NCBI RefSeq assembly: GCF_000175615.1
Contig: NZ_ACVO01000016.1
Coordinates: forward strand, 1-64,000
DNA length: 64,000 nucleotides
Reading direction: 5' to 3'
Source: Rothia mucilaginosa ATCC 25296
GTDB lineage: Bacteria > Actinomycetota > Actinomycetes > Actinomycetales > Micrococcaceae
In this document: piece after piece, positions 48,083 to 56,017 of the stretch
Layout: each line of letters begins with the position of its first letter
How positions within the stretch are numbered: position 1 is the first letter of the stretch
Position numbers and translations under genes: made by a program
The notes under the pieces: generated by a model
What the model saw: only the letters and a program-made list of their open reading frames with translations
Told to the model about the DNA's origin: nothing
Databases searched by the model: none

Positions 48083-48338
48083 TGTCCTTAGCTCGTGGTC
48101 GGTTCACCGGGTACATGGGGGTGTATGGAATGTTCCCGGTAAACCATCGGTGGTTGTGTAGTGTGTATCGGCGGTGTTCACTCCCCCGGTGCCGTCTATA
48201 CGGCACTATTGCTAGGGCGCGGGCGGTGTGCGGTACCGCCGATAGTTCCCACTATACGGGCTCCCGCGCGACCCGCAAGCGGTTTCGTCACCGGGCGGGC
48301 GCCTCCCCAAATCTGGGCGTCATAAAACCACGGCGTGC
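48083..48338. other. Gene-free stretch upstream of the PAC2 gene
   Basis: About 255 bases with the PAC2 promoter region and a GC-rich, hairpin-prone segment near 48190-48260. No credible coding frame is seen. Confidence 0.4.
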
Positions 48339-48377
48339 GGGCATAGCAAAAGGCACCCCGCCACTTAGCAGGATGCC
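48339..48377 (-). repeat. 39-bp direct repeat, copy 1 (terminator-like)
   Basis: An exact 39-base match to 48866-48904. It folds as AAGGCA(C/T)CC...GG(G)GTGCC with TTTTGC following on the minus strand, i.e. a Rho-independent terminator. It lies downstream of the small minus-strand ORFs. Confidence 0.85.
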
Positions 48378-48402
48378 TTCTGCAAGGGTAACAATGCTGC
48401 TG

Positions 48403-48516
48403 AGGCAATTAGCTTCTGAACTGATTACGCGGGGACCTAACGTAGCCTGCAAATAGGTTTGCCCCAAGTAATTTCACATCTTCCAGATACGGACGCATGA
48501 TGCTGGCAGTTTCATA
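48403..48516 (-). CDS. 37-residue ORF downstream of the 82-residue ORF
   Basis: An ATG at 48516 opens MSYETASIMRPYLEDVKLLG... and runs to a TAA at 48403-48405. AGGATAACC provides a possible SD. The same frame is open further upstream and overlaps the end of the 82-residue ORF in another frame, around a TTTCCCCC run, so the two may be pieces of one frameshifted gene. No family recognised. Confidence 0.4.
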
Positions 48517-48539
48517 AGACATCAGAGTGGTTATCCTGA

Positions 48540-48788
48540 TCAAGCTCCGTTTATTGGGGGAAACGGTGGAATTCTCTCTGGGATAAGAACCTCACCAGCT
48601 GCGGTACGCTCATCATACTCGCGTGCGATAGTGCGCATTTGGACATGCGACCCCCGCTTAAAGCGCTCCTCAAGAACCCATTGGCGTTTCATGGCTTCAG
48701 CCTTATTAGCTGGTGCCGGTGGCGTAATCTTAGTTACGCAGAAGGTGATAGGGTCGCTCAGCGTCGGAGGAATTTTTTCAGGTTCCAT
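48540..48788 (-). CDS. Small hypothetical protein (82 residues)
   Basis: A Pro-rich start (MEPEKIPPTLSDP, ITPPAPANKAEAMK) leads into a charged helical segment (QWVLEERFKRGSHVQMRTIAREYDERTAAGE) and a Pro-rich end. No family recognised. TAGAAT ends six bases before the ATG, so the message could be leaderless. The ORF is AT-richer than its neighbours and is bracketed by the two 39-bp repeats. It may be truncated by a frameshift at TTTCCCCC. Confidence 0.5.
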   Translation of the reverse strand: MEPEKIPPTLSDPITFCVTKITPPAPANKAEAMKRQWVLEERFKRGSHVQMRTIAREYDERTAAGEVLIPERIPPFPPINGA

Positions 48789-48865
48789 GTGAGTATTCTA
48801 GTCCAGCTTCTTACTGAGTTCTGTTGGCATGGTACACATGCACCGCATCTTTAGGGGTTCCTTCT

Positions 48866-48904
48866 GGGCATAGCAAAAGGCACCCCGCCACTTAGCAGGA
48901 TGCC
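48866..48904 (-). repeat. 39-bp direct repeat, copy 2 (terminator-like)
   Basis: Exact second copy of 48339-48377. On the minus strand it follows the structured element at 48921-49039 by 17 bases and has a TTTTGC tail, so it could end that transcript. Confidence 0.85.
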
Positions 48905-48920
48905 CTTCACAAAAGTTATT

Positions 48921-49042
48921 GGAGTTAACCGGTGGTGCCTCCGGTGTCTTCTAGACCGAAGCATAAAGCCGCGGCCGCCCGAGCGTTATTGCCGCACCAT
49001 TAGGTGAGACTCAGGGTTTCAGAGGGGTCGTTTAACTCCTTG
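48921..49042 (-). ncRNA. Candidate structured RNA, about 120 nt
   Basis: On the minus strand GGAGTTAA (49032-49039) pairs with TTAACTCC (48921-48928), closing a 119-base domain; CG/CG pairing past one A-G mismatch extends the stem. Inside are CACC-TAAT-GGTG, GCTTCGGT paired with ACCGGAGGC (one bulge), and GGTGC paired with GCACC; the first and last compete for the same GGTG. A TATACT (49049-49054) precedes it and the 39-bp terminator repeat follows. No tRNA, SRP, 6S or RNase P features were seen. No ORF of note. Function unknown. Confidence 0.5.
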
Positions 49043-49048
49043 AGCCCA

Positions 49049-49054
49049 AGTATA
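49049..49054 (-). promoter_or_regulatory. -10 element ahead of the structured RNA candidate
   Basis: TATACT with TG directly upstream on the minus strand, about ten bases before the closing stem. It sits just beyond the rpsT terminator. Confidence 0.45.
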
Positions 49055-49059
49055 CACGA

Positions 49060-49107
49060 TAAAGAAACCCCCTGCATTCCCCTTAGAGGAGGGGGAACAC
49101 AGGGGGT
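49060..49107 (-). terminator. Terminator of rpsT
   Basis: ACCCCCTG (49067-49074) pairs with CAGGGGGT (49100-49107), continued by TTCCCC/GGGGGAA, with TTTCTTTA on the minus strand. Confidence 0.85.
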
Positions 49108-49150
49108 CTCTGCCCTTAAACCAGAGAGGTACTCACGTACCCCGCAAGTT

Positions 49151-49414
49151 TTAGAAAGCCTTGTTTACCAGCGCAGCAAGACCGGACTTCTTGTTTGCAG
49201 CGGTCTTCTTGTGCAGAACACCCTTGGAAACAGCCTTGTCCAGCTTACGGTTCACAAAACGCAGAGCCTCAACAGCAGCTTCCTTGTTCTGTGCCTCAAC
49301 AGCAGCCTTGACCTTGCGGGTCGCGGTCTTCAGCTCGGACTTTACAGCGTTGTTACGCAGGCGAGCCTTCTCGTTGGTGAGGATACGCTTCTTCTGAGAC
49401 TTAATGTTAGCCAC
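49151..49414 (-). CDS. rpsT: 30S ribosomal protein S20
   Basis: An 87-residue basic protein of the small subunit that binds 16S r[24 protein letters not shown] and the C-terminal [21 protein letters not shown] are diagnostic of S20. The upstream leader (about 120 bases) has stable hairpins and could be a site of autoregulation. It is followed by a strong terminator. Confidence 0.97.
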   Translation of the reverse strand: MANIKSQKKRILTNEKARLRNNAVKSELKTATRKVKAAVEAQNKEAAVEALRFVNRKLDKAVSKGVLHKKTAANKKSGLAALVNKAF

Positions 49415-49456
49415 AATTAAACTTTCTGTTTTGTCTTATTGGTCGGTGAGGGCGAC

Positions 49457-49548
49457 GCTGGCCGATCATCGACTGAGCGGCGTGGGGATGCCTATGGCAA
49501 CCGGCCAGCAGTGCCCGATGACCATCGGACACTCAACCACACATAATA
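49457..49548 (-). promoter_or_regulatory. rpsT promoter and structured leader
   Basis: TATTAT on the minus strand (49543-49548) is a likely -10. The transcript would then contain a CCGATG-GT-CATCGG hairpin (49515-49528) and an 8-bp long-range stem GCTGGCCG/CGGCCAGC (49457-49464 with 49502-49509). S20 is autoregulated in other bacteria, so a leader role is plausible. Confidence 0.5.
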
Positions 49549-49675
49549 CCAGATGAACATCCTCCACGACAGACCCCCGCGGAAAGAAAAATACTGTGAA
49601 AACCACTACACGCAGCCTCCACATCCGGCGCAGATAATCCGCACCGGTCGCCGGTGAAACTACCGGCACAGGGCG

Positions 49676-50323
49676 TTAGCCGTTATGGCGAGTCCATGCA
49701 CGCTCAATCAGGCGGAACGTATCCTCCGGCATAATCGCACCCTCACGGCGCATCGAATCCGGGCGAACACGAATCACACGGTTCAGCTTCACCTCAGAGG
49801 CGCGGCCCTGCGGATCCCACGGACCCGAACCAATATCAAGGTAGTTCGAATCAGCGTGCTCACGGTTATTGTGATCCTTGCTGGTCATCATCAGCGCCAG
49901 CAGGTACTCACCGTCACGACCCACCAGAAGCACCGGGCGGTCCTTACCCTGCGAGTGGTCCTCCTCGAAAGGAACCCACGTCCACACGATTTCACCCGGG
50001 TCAGCGTCGCCGTCCAGGGAGGGCGAGTACTCAAAGTTGATTATGTCGCGGTAATCGCCCGGGTAATCCGAACCGTCGGATGCGCCGGTCGAAGCCGGTG
50101 CGGAAGGCTTAGGTGCCGAGGAAGACTTCGAGGCGCTCGGCTTAGGCGCCGAAGAGCCGGAGGTACGAGCCTCACGCTGACGAGATTCATCCTTGCGGGA
50201 CTCACTCTTCTGGGAGGACTCGGAGCCGCCCTTAGACGCAGTAGCGTCGTTGAGGGCATCCTCTGCCGCCTTCTGCAGGAAGGGCAGCAGGGCAAAGAAA
50301 ATTTTCTTCAGAATTTCGAGCAT
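49676..50323 (-). CDS. PemK/MazF-like protein with N-terminal helix
   Basis: A 215-residue protein. Residues 1-28 form a hydrophobic/amphipathic helix (MLEILKKIFFALLPFLQKAAEDAL), residues 29-90 a Ser/Lys/Ala/Pro linker, and residues about 100-212 a PemK/MazF-like domain (GEIVWTWVPFEEDHSQGKDRPVLLVGRDG). The start of that domain matches the family's GxIxW...KxRPVLVI pattern. No antitoxin gene adjoins, and the position beside rpsT and holA suggests a chromosomal housekeeping role rather than a plasmid-type addiction module. Start is ATG 50323. Confidence 0.8.
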   Translation of the reverse strand: MLEILKKIFFALLPFLQKAAEDALNDATASKGGSESSQKSESRKDESRQREARTSGSSAPKPSASKSSSAPKPSAPASTGASDGSDYPGDYRDIINFEYSPSLDGDADPGEIVWTWVPFEEDHSQGKDRPVLLVGRDGEYLLALMMTSKDHNNREHADSNYLDIGSGPWDPQGRASEVKLNRVIRVRPDSMRREGAIMPEDTFRLIERAWTRHNG

Positions 50324-50338
50324 GGGCTCTATTATGCA

Positions 50339-51373
50339 CTACAGGCGCGGAGGTAGAGCAATCGCCAAAACAGCCTGCTCCACCGCATACACAGCGTCCT
50401 GCGACTCGCCCTTCAGCTGCGCGTCCGCATCAGCCAGAAGCTGCACAATATGCGCCAACTGGGCGCCGGTAAAACGGCGGCCGTCACGCTGAGCCTGCTC
50501 AACCTGCCACGGTGACATACCCACCTCACGCGCCAGCTCGTTAGCGCTCATACGCACGTGGTGCACGCGCGCAATATTGCGGATACGCATGGCGAGCGCA
50601 CCCAGCATCGGAATCGGCTCCGTGCCGGTGGCGAGGGAGTGGCGGAGCAGACGCAAAGCCTCCGGGGCGTTACCGGAAATCGCGGCGTCACTGACGCGGA
50701 ACGCGGTGACTTCGGTGCGGCCGCCGTAGTAGCGGTTCACCGTCTCCTCGGTAATCTCGCCGGGTACGTCTGAGAGCAGCTGCTGGCAGGCGGCGGCAAG
50801 CTCCGCAGTGTCGGAGGCGGCGGCAGTCAGCAACGCCAGGGCGCCGCCGGTAATGGGGCGCTGAGAGGCGGCAAACTCCCCCGCCAAGAACTCGCTCTTC
50901 TCCCGGTCGGTCTTGAGCGCCTTGCAGTTAATGAGCACGAACTGGGAGCGCACCAGGTCGATGAGCTTCTTGCCGCGGTTACCGCCCGAGTGGTTCAGAA
51001 TGAGCATGATGTCCGGCTCGGGGGCGTTCAGGTAGGCGAGCGTATCGGTCAAAAACTCGTCACTCATGGAGGCTACGTTCTCAACCTCAATGATCTTTGC
51101 CGAACCGAACAGGGAGGGCGAAGCGTGCAGAATCAGCTCCCCCGCCGTGTAGGTGGCGGCGTTAATCTGAACGCGGTCCACCTCCGGGTGGATGCTGCGG
51201 AACAGCTCACGCAGGCGTGCCGCGGCACGGGAGGCGAAGTACTCTTCGGGGCCGTAGAGCATGACGGCGGGCGCCGGGGTGACGGTACGCCACGCGGTGT
51301 CGAGGGCGGGGCCGCCTCGGCGGGCGTAGCCTCGGGAACCAGCACGCTGGGTTGAACGCTTACGCTCGGACAC
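50339..51373 (-). CDS. holA: DNA polymerase III subunit delta
   Basis: A clamp-loader subunit of 344 residues. The HolA pattern is visible: VMLYGPEEYFASRAAARLRELF, SPSLFGSAKIIEVENV, a middle AAA-like domain and a C-terminal collar domain (ALRLLRHSLATGTEPIPMLGALAMRIRNIARV...). I prefer GTG 51373 (VSERKRS) because AGGCGA lies at a sensible distance; the GTG at 51382 abuts it. The usual comEA-comEC-holA-rpsT order is kept. Confidence 0.92.
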   Translation of the reverse strand: MSERKRSTQRAGSRGYARRGGPALDTAWRTVTPAPAVMLYGPEEYFASRAAARLRELFRSIHPEVDRVQINAATYTAGELILHASPSLFGSAKIIEVENVASMSDEFLTDTLAYLNAPEPDIMLILNHSGGNRGKKLIDLVRSQFVLINCKALKTDREKSEFLAGEFAASQRPITGGALALLTAAASDTAELAAACQQLLSDVPGEITEETVNRYYGGRTEVTAFRVSDAAISGNAPEALRLLRHSLATGTEPIPMLGALAMRIRNIARVHHVRMSANELAREVGMSPWQVEQAQRDGRRFTGAQLAHIVQLLADADAQLKGESQDAVYAVEQAVLAIALPPRL

Positions 51374-51555
51374 GCTTATCACTCGCCTTTATCTGCAGGG
51401 TATGGGCTGAACTCGGCCCCGCTGCGCACGAGGTGCTGCGCGGGTAGAGTCTCGAATATCCATCATAGCGTTTTCTTCTCAGATGCCTCCTAGCGGTGGT
51501 TAGCGGTAGTCGGTCAGAGGTAGATGCCCACGGTTAGATACCCAGGGTTAGCTAG

Positions 51556-53565
51556 TCAGGAACGAGCGGGCTGATGGGAGCGCGCGGTGCGCGGTACCAC
51601 CCGCAAATACTGCCGGTGCGTGACCGCACGGTAGCGGCGTGCATCCACCCACCACAGGGCAATGCTCAACGCCAGCACGCAGAGGGCGCTACACACCACC
51701 GCCGGGACACTCGAACCGGGCTCCCACGGGTTACCCGGCGCATGCGCGGCAGTGTGTGCCGCCCACTCGATGCCCTGCGCGGCAAGGCCACCGGCACGCA
51801 GGCACAGATCCGCCGCAGTGGGCAGACCCAGGAGCATGAATCCGAGCGCAACCAGCCCGGCGAGCATACTCAGCGGTGCCAAAGGAGCCGCAACCAGGTT
51901 CGCAGGAACCGAGTAGAGCGGCACCTTACCGCTCATCGCCAAAATCAGCGGGGTGCACCACAGGGACGCCACAATCGGCGCGGCGAGCATTTCCGCGCAG
52001 AACACCGGCATGACGCGCATGAGCAGACGAATCAGCGGCGGGCCCAGCAGAATCAACGCGGAGGTTGCCGTCACCGACAGGGCGAACCCCATATCCACGG
52101 CGAGGTGCGGGGCGGCAAGCAGACACATCAGCGCCGTTGTTTGCAGCGCCGCCAAGGACTGGCGACCCGAACCGCGCAGCATCGCGTAAGCACCGAGCAG
52201 ACCCATGGCGAGGGAACGAATTACGGAACCCTCAGAGTCCAGCAGCATGGCGTAGGCGAGCACCGCCGCGACCCCGCACAGCACCATGACGCGGTGCGGA
52301 ATGGCGAGGGTGCTCAGCCGGTGCACGAGAGGCGGCAGAGCGTGGGCATTTGGCGAGGTAGGTTGTTGAGGGTGGGCGGGGCGGCGAGAACGAGCCGCGC
52401 CTCTCCCCCGCAACCGCTTCATCCAAGAACGAAGCAACAGGTACGCGCTGGCGAGGCGGTACGGGCGAACCGCCAACACCAGCCGGTACGCACCCAAAAA
52501 CACAATGGCAATATTCGCCCCGGACACCGCCGTAATATGGCTGAGCCCGCTGAGCTTATACTCCTCCCGCGCGGTGGAACTCATCAGCGAATCATCCCCG
52601 TAGGCGGTGCCCAAAACCAGCGCCGCCGACTCCGTGCCAAGGGCATCCAGGGCGCGGGCGCGCAGCTGCTCCTTGACCGTGGACAGGTACGGCTCCGCCG
52701 CCGTCTGGGCGGTAGCATTCGATCCAGCACCGGAGGCGGGCGCGGGAAAAATAGTTGCGCCGCTCAGTTTCGCCGTGGAACCGTTAAACTCCACCGTACC
52801 GAGGGCGGTCACCTTCATGCCCGGATAAATTGCCTGTGAGCGCGCGGTGCCGCTCCCCTGCTGCTGAGCGGCCGCGCTCGCCGCCGAACGTGCCTCTAGA
52901 CGCTGCGCGGTACTCTTTGCCGAACCGTCACGCCGGTACACGCGCACCCGCTCATTCACCAGCGCACGCACGCTCCGCCCCTGAATTTCCTCCAGCTTAA
53001 TAACCACCAGAGTAGTTCGCGGATCCACGCGGCGAACCTGCTCCACCGTGCCATTCAGACGAAGCGAGGCACCCTGCGCCTGCTGTAGGGTGGCGCGGGA
53101 TGCATCCACCCCCGTAGCGCACAAAAGCACCGCCTGAACCGTCACGATACACGCCAGAAAAACCAGCTGACCGGTCGTGCGAAAGAGCAGGCTGTAGGGC
53201 ATCACCGCACGCGGCGGAAAGAACAACAGAATCGCCAGGCACCCCAGCAGAGCAATGAGCACACACGCCAGCGGATGCACCACCCGCCACGTGCCCACCG
53301 TCAGCGCCGCCGCGGTGAAAGCCCACAGCGCCAGCACCGTGAAACTCAGGCGAAGGTCCAGGTGAATGAGGCTTCCCTGGGCGCGTAGCTCCTGCTCATC
53401 GCGGCGGGTACGCCACCGTTCAGCACCGATGCTCCAGCGGTAGCGGGCACGGTCATACGCCGTAGCCGCAGACCGGGTGAGGCGCCGGGTGAGGCGCAAG
53501 GAACCGGGAAAGAGCTCCCGCTCCCCTGCCTGCTGGCGGTTCTGCAAGCGGTTCGGCCTGCGCAT
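51556..53565 (-). CDS. comEC: ComEC/Rec2-family DNA-uptake channel protein
   Basis: A 669-residue membrane protein. Two N-terminal membrane helices, an OB-like extracellular domain (LRLNGTVEQVRRVDPRTTLVV...GMKVTALGTVEF), and the Competence domain with GLSHITAVSGANIAIV and AMLLDSEGSVIRSLAMG are present. The protein ends shortly after the last helices, so the C-terminal metallo-beta-lactamase domain of many ComEC proteins is missing. ATG 53565 overlaps the comEA stop (TAATG), indicating translational coupling. Presence suggests capacity for natural transformation. Confidence 0.9.
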   Translation of the reverse strand: MRRPNRLQNRQQAGERELFPGSLRLTRRLTRSAATAYDRARYRWSIGAERWRTRRDEQELRAQGSLIHLDLRLSFTVLALWAFTAAALTVGTWRVVHPLACVLIALLGCLAILLFFPPRAVMPYSLLFRTTGQLVFLACIVTVQAVLLCATGVDASRATLQQAQGASLRLNGTVEQVRRVDPRTTLVVIKLEEIQGRSVRALVNERVRVYRRDGSAKSTAQRLEARSAASAAAQQQGSGTARSQAIYPGMKVTALGTVEFNGSTAKLSGATIFPAPASGAGSNATAQTAAEPYLSTVKEQLRARALDALGTESAALVLGTAYGDDSLMSSTAREEYKLSGLSHITAVSGANIAIVFLGAYRLVLAVRPYRLASAYLLLRSWMKRLRGRGAARSRRPAHPQQPTSPNAHALPPLVHRLSTLAIPHRVMVLCGVAAVLAYAMLLDSEGSVIRSLAMGLLGAYAMLRGSGRQSLAALQTTALMCLLAAPHLAVDMGFALSVTATSALILLGPPLIRLLMRVMPVFCAEMLAAPIVASLWCTPLILAMSGKVPLYSVPANLVAAPLAPLSMLAGLVALGFMLLGLPTAADLCLRAGGLAAQGIEWAAHTAAHAPGNPWEPGSSVPAVVCSALCVLALSIALWWVDARRYRAVTHRQYLRVVPRTARSHQPARS

Positions 53566-54722
53566 TAGACCGTCACCAGCGGGCGCAGATTCTCCAGCAT
53601 CGACGGACCAATGCCGGGCACCGCATCCAACTCATCTACGCTACGGAAACCGCCGTGCGCCTCACGCCAGGCGATAATGCGCTGAGCCATCGCCGGACCA
53701 ATACGCGGCAGGGTCTGCAGCTCCTCAGCGGTGGCGGTGTTAATGTTCACCGGGGTTGAGCCCTTCTGTGCGCTACCTGCAGGAGTTAGCGTGCGTGCAG
53801 GCTGAGGCTGAGTGCCACCCTGAGAAGCGCCGTTCTGCGCTGCACCATTCGCCGCGTTACCCTGACCCGTATTTGCCGTGCCACCATTGGGCTGAATCTG
53901 CGCCGGAGCAGCCGTCTCACCACGATGCGGCACATAAATCTGCACCCCGTCACTGAGCGCACCGGCAAGATTCACGCGGTCCAGGTCAGCATCCGCGGCG
54001 GCACCGGAGGCGGCGGCAATCGCATCCACGGCACGACCCTGCGCGGGCAGAGTGTACACCCCGGGGTTGTTCACGGCACCCGCCACGTGCACCCGCACGG
54101 TAGCCTCACCGGAGGCGCCACCCTGCGCAGATTCACTCGGGTTAGCGCCCGGCTGGGCAGTAGATTGAGTAGCGGACTGGGTGCCGGGGCTCTGCTGTGC
54201 GCCCACCGCCTGCACCGACTCGGCGGAAGCACTCGGGGAGGCGACCTGCTCGGCACGCGGCGCCGCCGAAAACTGGGTCACACCCCACACCACGGCAACC
54301 AACGCCAACACCGCCACCAAAAGCAACACGCGCGGCGACAAGCCCCAACGGGCACTGCGGGTGGTGCCGGGCTGATCAGCCTGCTCCCACTCCGCCCAAT
54401 CGTCCACCTCGTTCCAATCGGGCTGCTGATCCCAGTCAGCCCAACCATTCGACTCCGGCTGGGATGCCGCGGGCTCGGCAGGTGTTTCTTCGGCAGGCGC
54501 CTCCGCGGGCGTTACCTCAGCGGCAATAGCCAGAGGTACGGTGTCCTCAGCATCCGGCGCACCGTTCTTGCGGGCGCGCGGGCTACGGTAGAGGCTGTTC
54601 ATCAGGGAGCGGGCGCTACGCTGCGCACCGCCCTGCTGAGTTATGCCGCCCTGCTGGGCTGCACTCTCCTGCACAGGGCTCTGTACAGCGTTCTGCTTGT
54701 GGTTGGGGGTCATGCTCGTCAT
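53565..54722 (-). CDS. comEA: ComEA-family DNA-binding protein
   Basis: A 385-residue DNA receptor. A cytosolic N-terminal 125 residues are followed by one membrane helix (LLLVAVLALVAVVWGV), a Ser/Ala/Gln linker, an SLBB domain (VRVHVAGAVNNPGVYTLPAQGRAVDAI, about 205-262), a second linker, and the helix-hairpin-helix domain (VNINTATAEELQTLPRIGPAMAQRIIAWR...LDAVPGIGP) that binds DNA. Together with comEC it forms the uptake operon. Confidence 0.92.
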   Translation of the reverse strand: MTSMTPNHKQNAVQSPVQESAAQQGGITQQGGAQRSARSLMNSLYRSPRARKNGAPDAEDTVPLAIAAEVTPAEAPAEETPAEPAASQPESNGWADWDQQPDWNEVDDWAEWEQADQPGTTRSARWGLSPRVLLLVAVLALVAVVWGVTQFSAAPRAEQVASPSASAESVQAVGAQQSPGTQSATQSTAQPGANPSESAQGGASGEATVRVHVAGAVNNPGVYTLPAQGRAVDAIAAASGAAADADLDRVNLAGALSDGVQIYVPHRGETAAPAQIQPNGGTANTGQGNAANGAAQNGASQGGTQPQPARTLTPAGSAQKGSTPVNINTATAEELQTLPRIGPAMAQRIIAWREAHGGFRSVDELDAVPGIGPSMLENLRPLVTV

Positions 54723-54763
54723 ACCCCTACCCTAGGCTCACGCGCGCGAACGTACGGGCGCAC

Positions 54764-54818
54764 GCAAAGAACCTGTGGATAACTCCCCTCGCACAACGCG
54801 AAAGGGGCCATCCACAGG
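54764..54818 (-). terminator. Terminator of whiA containing a DnaA-box-like sequence
   Basis: CCTGTGGAT (54772-54780) pairs with ATCCACAGG (54810-54818), with inner CCCCTCGC/GCGAAAGGGG pairing, then TTCTTTG on the minus strand. The left arm includes TGTGGATAA (54774-54782), the complement of the DnaA consensus TTATCCACA. Confidence 0.65.
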
Positions 54819-54943
54819 CTCATTTTTGAAAAATATGCGGTTTTTGTTCAAAAACGGAGGGGTTTGGTTTGTCATAAAACCGTCACAAACACCTCAGCCA
54901 CACGAGCTTCCCGCACCTTTTAAGAGCAGAATCTAGCCTTCGC

Positions 54944-55909
54944 TTAGTCCTCGCGCGGCAGCTCAGTACCCGGAACACCCAGCTCCGAAGCACGCTTATC
55001 AGCCATGACCAGCAGGCGACGAATACGGCCCGCAATCGCGTCCTTCGTCATCGGCGGATCAGCCAGACGACCCAGCTCATCCAACGACGCATGCTTATGC
55101 AACACACGCAGCTCACCGGCATAGCGCAGGTGATCCGGCGCCTCATGACCCAGAATCTGCAGGGCACGCTCCACGCGGGCGCTCGCCGCAACGGCAGCCT
55201 GAGCGCTACGGCGCAGATTCGCGTCATCAAAATTCGCCAGGCGGTTCGCGGTCGCACGAACCTCCTTGCGGGTGCGCGCCTCACGCCACGTGGTCAGGGT
55301 GCCGGTCGCGCCCATACGCTCCAGTAGCTGCGAAATGGTCTCGCCGTCACGCACCACCACACGGTCGGTGCCGCGCACCTCGCGTGCCTTCGCAATAATG
55401 TCCAGGCGACGAGCCGCACCCACCAGCGCGAGCGCCGCCTCCGGACCGGGGCAGGTAATCTCCAGGGAGGAGGAACGACCCGGCTCAGTCAGCGAACCGT
55501 GCGCCAAAAACGCACCGCGCATGACCGCCTCAGCGTCCTGCAGGGAGCCGTTCACCACGGCCGGCGGCAGACCACGCACCGGGCGGCCACGCAGATCCAG
55601 CAGACCGGTCTGGCGAGCCAGCGCCTCACCGCCGTGATCCACACGCACAATGTAGCGGCCGCCTCGACGCAGGCCACCACCGCTGACGCTGGTCAGCTCA
55701 GAGTCGTGGCCGTAAATCTCCGCGATGGTGCGGCGCATGCGGTGGGCGGTTGCCTCGTGGTCGACCTCAGACTCCACCACGATTCGCCCCGAGACAATGT
55801 GCAGGCCTCCGGTAAAACGCAGAATCGTAGAGATTTCTGCCTTACGAGCAGAGACTTTCGTTGCCTCGTAGCTGGCGAGTTCGTCCTTGACGAGCGTGGT
55901 TAATGCCAT
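54944..55909 (-). CDS. whiA: Sporulation/cell-division regulator WhiA
   Basis: A 321-residue DNA-binding regulator with a LAGLIDADG-derived N-terminal domain ([35 protein letters not shown]...[19 protein letters not shown]) and a C-terminal helix-turn-helix ([25 protein letters not shown]). In non-sporulating actinobacteria WhiA takes part in growth and division control. It is the last gene of the rapZ-yvcK-whiA cluster. Confidence 0.96.
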   Translation of the reverse strand: MALTTLVKDELASYEATKVSARKAEISTILRFTGGLHIVSGRIVVESEVDHEATAHRMRRTIAEIYGHDSELTSVSGGGLRRGGRYIVRVDHGGEALARQTGLLDLRGRPVRGLPPAVVNGSLQDAEAVMRGAFLAHGSLTEPGRSSSLEITCPGPEAALALVGAARRLDIIAKAREVRGTDRVVVRDGETISQLLERMGATGTLTTWREARTRKEVRATANRLANFDDANLRRSAQAAVAASARVERALQILGHEAPDHLRYAGELRVLHKHASLDELGRLADPPMTKDAIAGRIRRLLVMADKRASELGVPGTELPRED

Positions 55910-56017
55910 GAACAGGTCCTTCTAGGCGTAGTGTTTAAGTCTAAAAATCAGGAAAAAGGGCGCACATAACAGCCAGCTCAAGCAACACACTTGAGCAGCA
56001 AACCCAAGCCAGTAAAC

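Noticed and set aside
45428..48091. Plus-strand open frame of 887 codons
   Set aside because: It runs antisense across lepA and the PAC2 gene; it is a codon-bias shadow with no recognisable protein features.
54774..54782. DnaA-box consensus as a replication origin signal
   Set aside because: Single box, inside a terminator hairpin, with no dnaA/dnaN nearby or box cluster.
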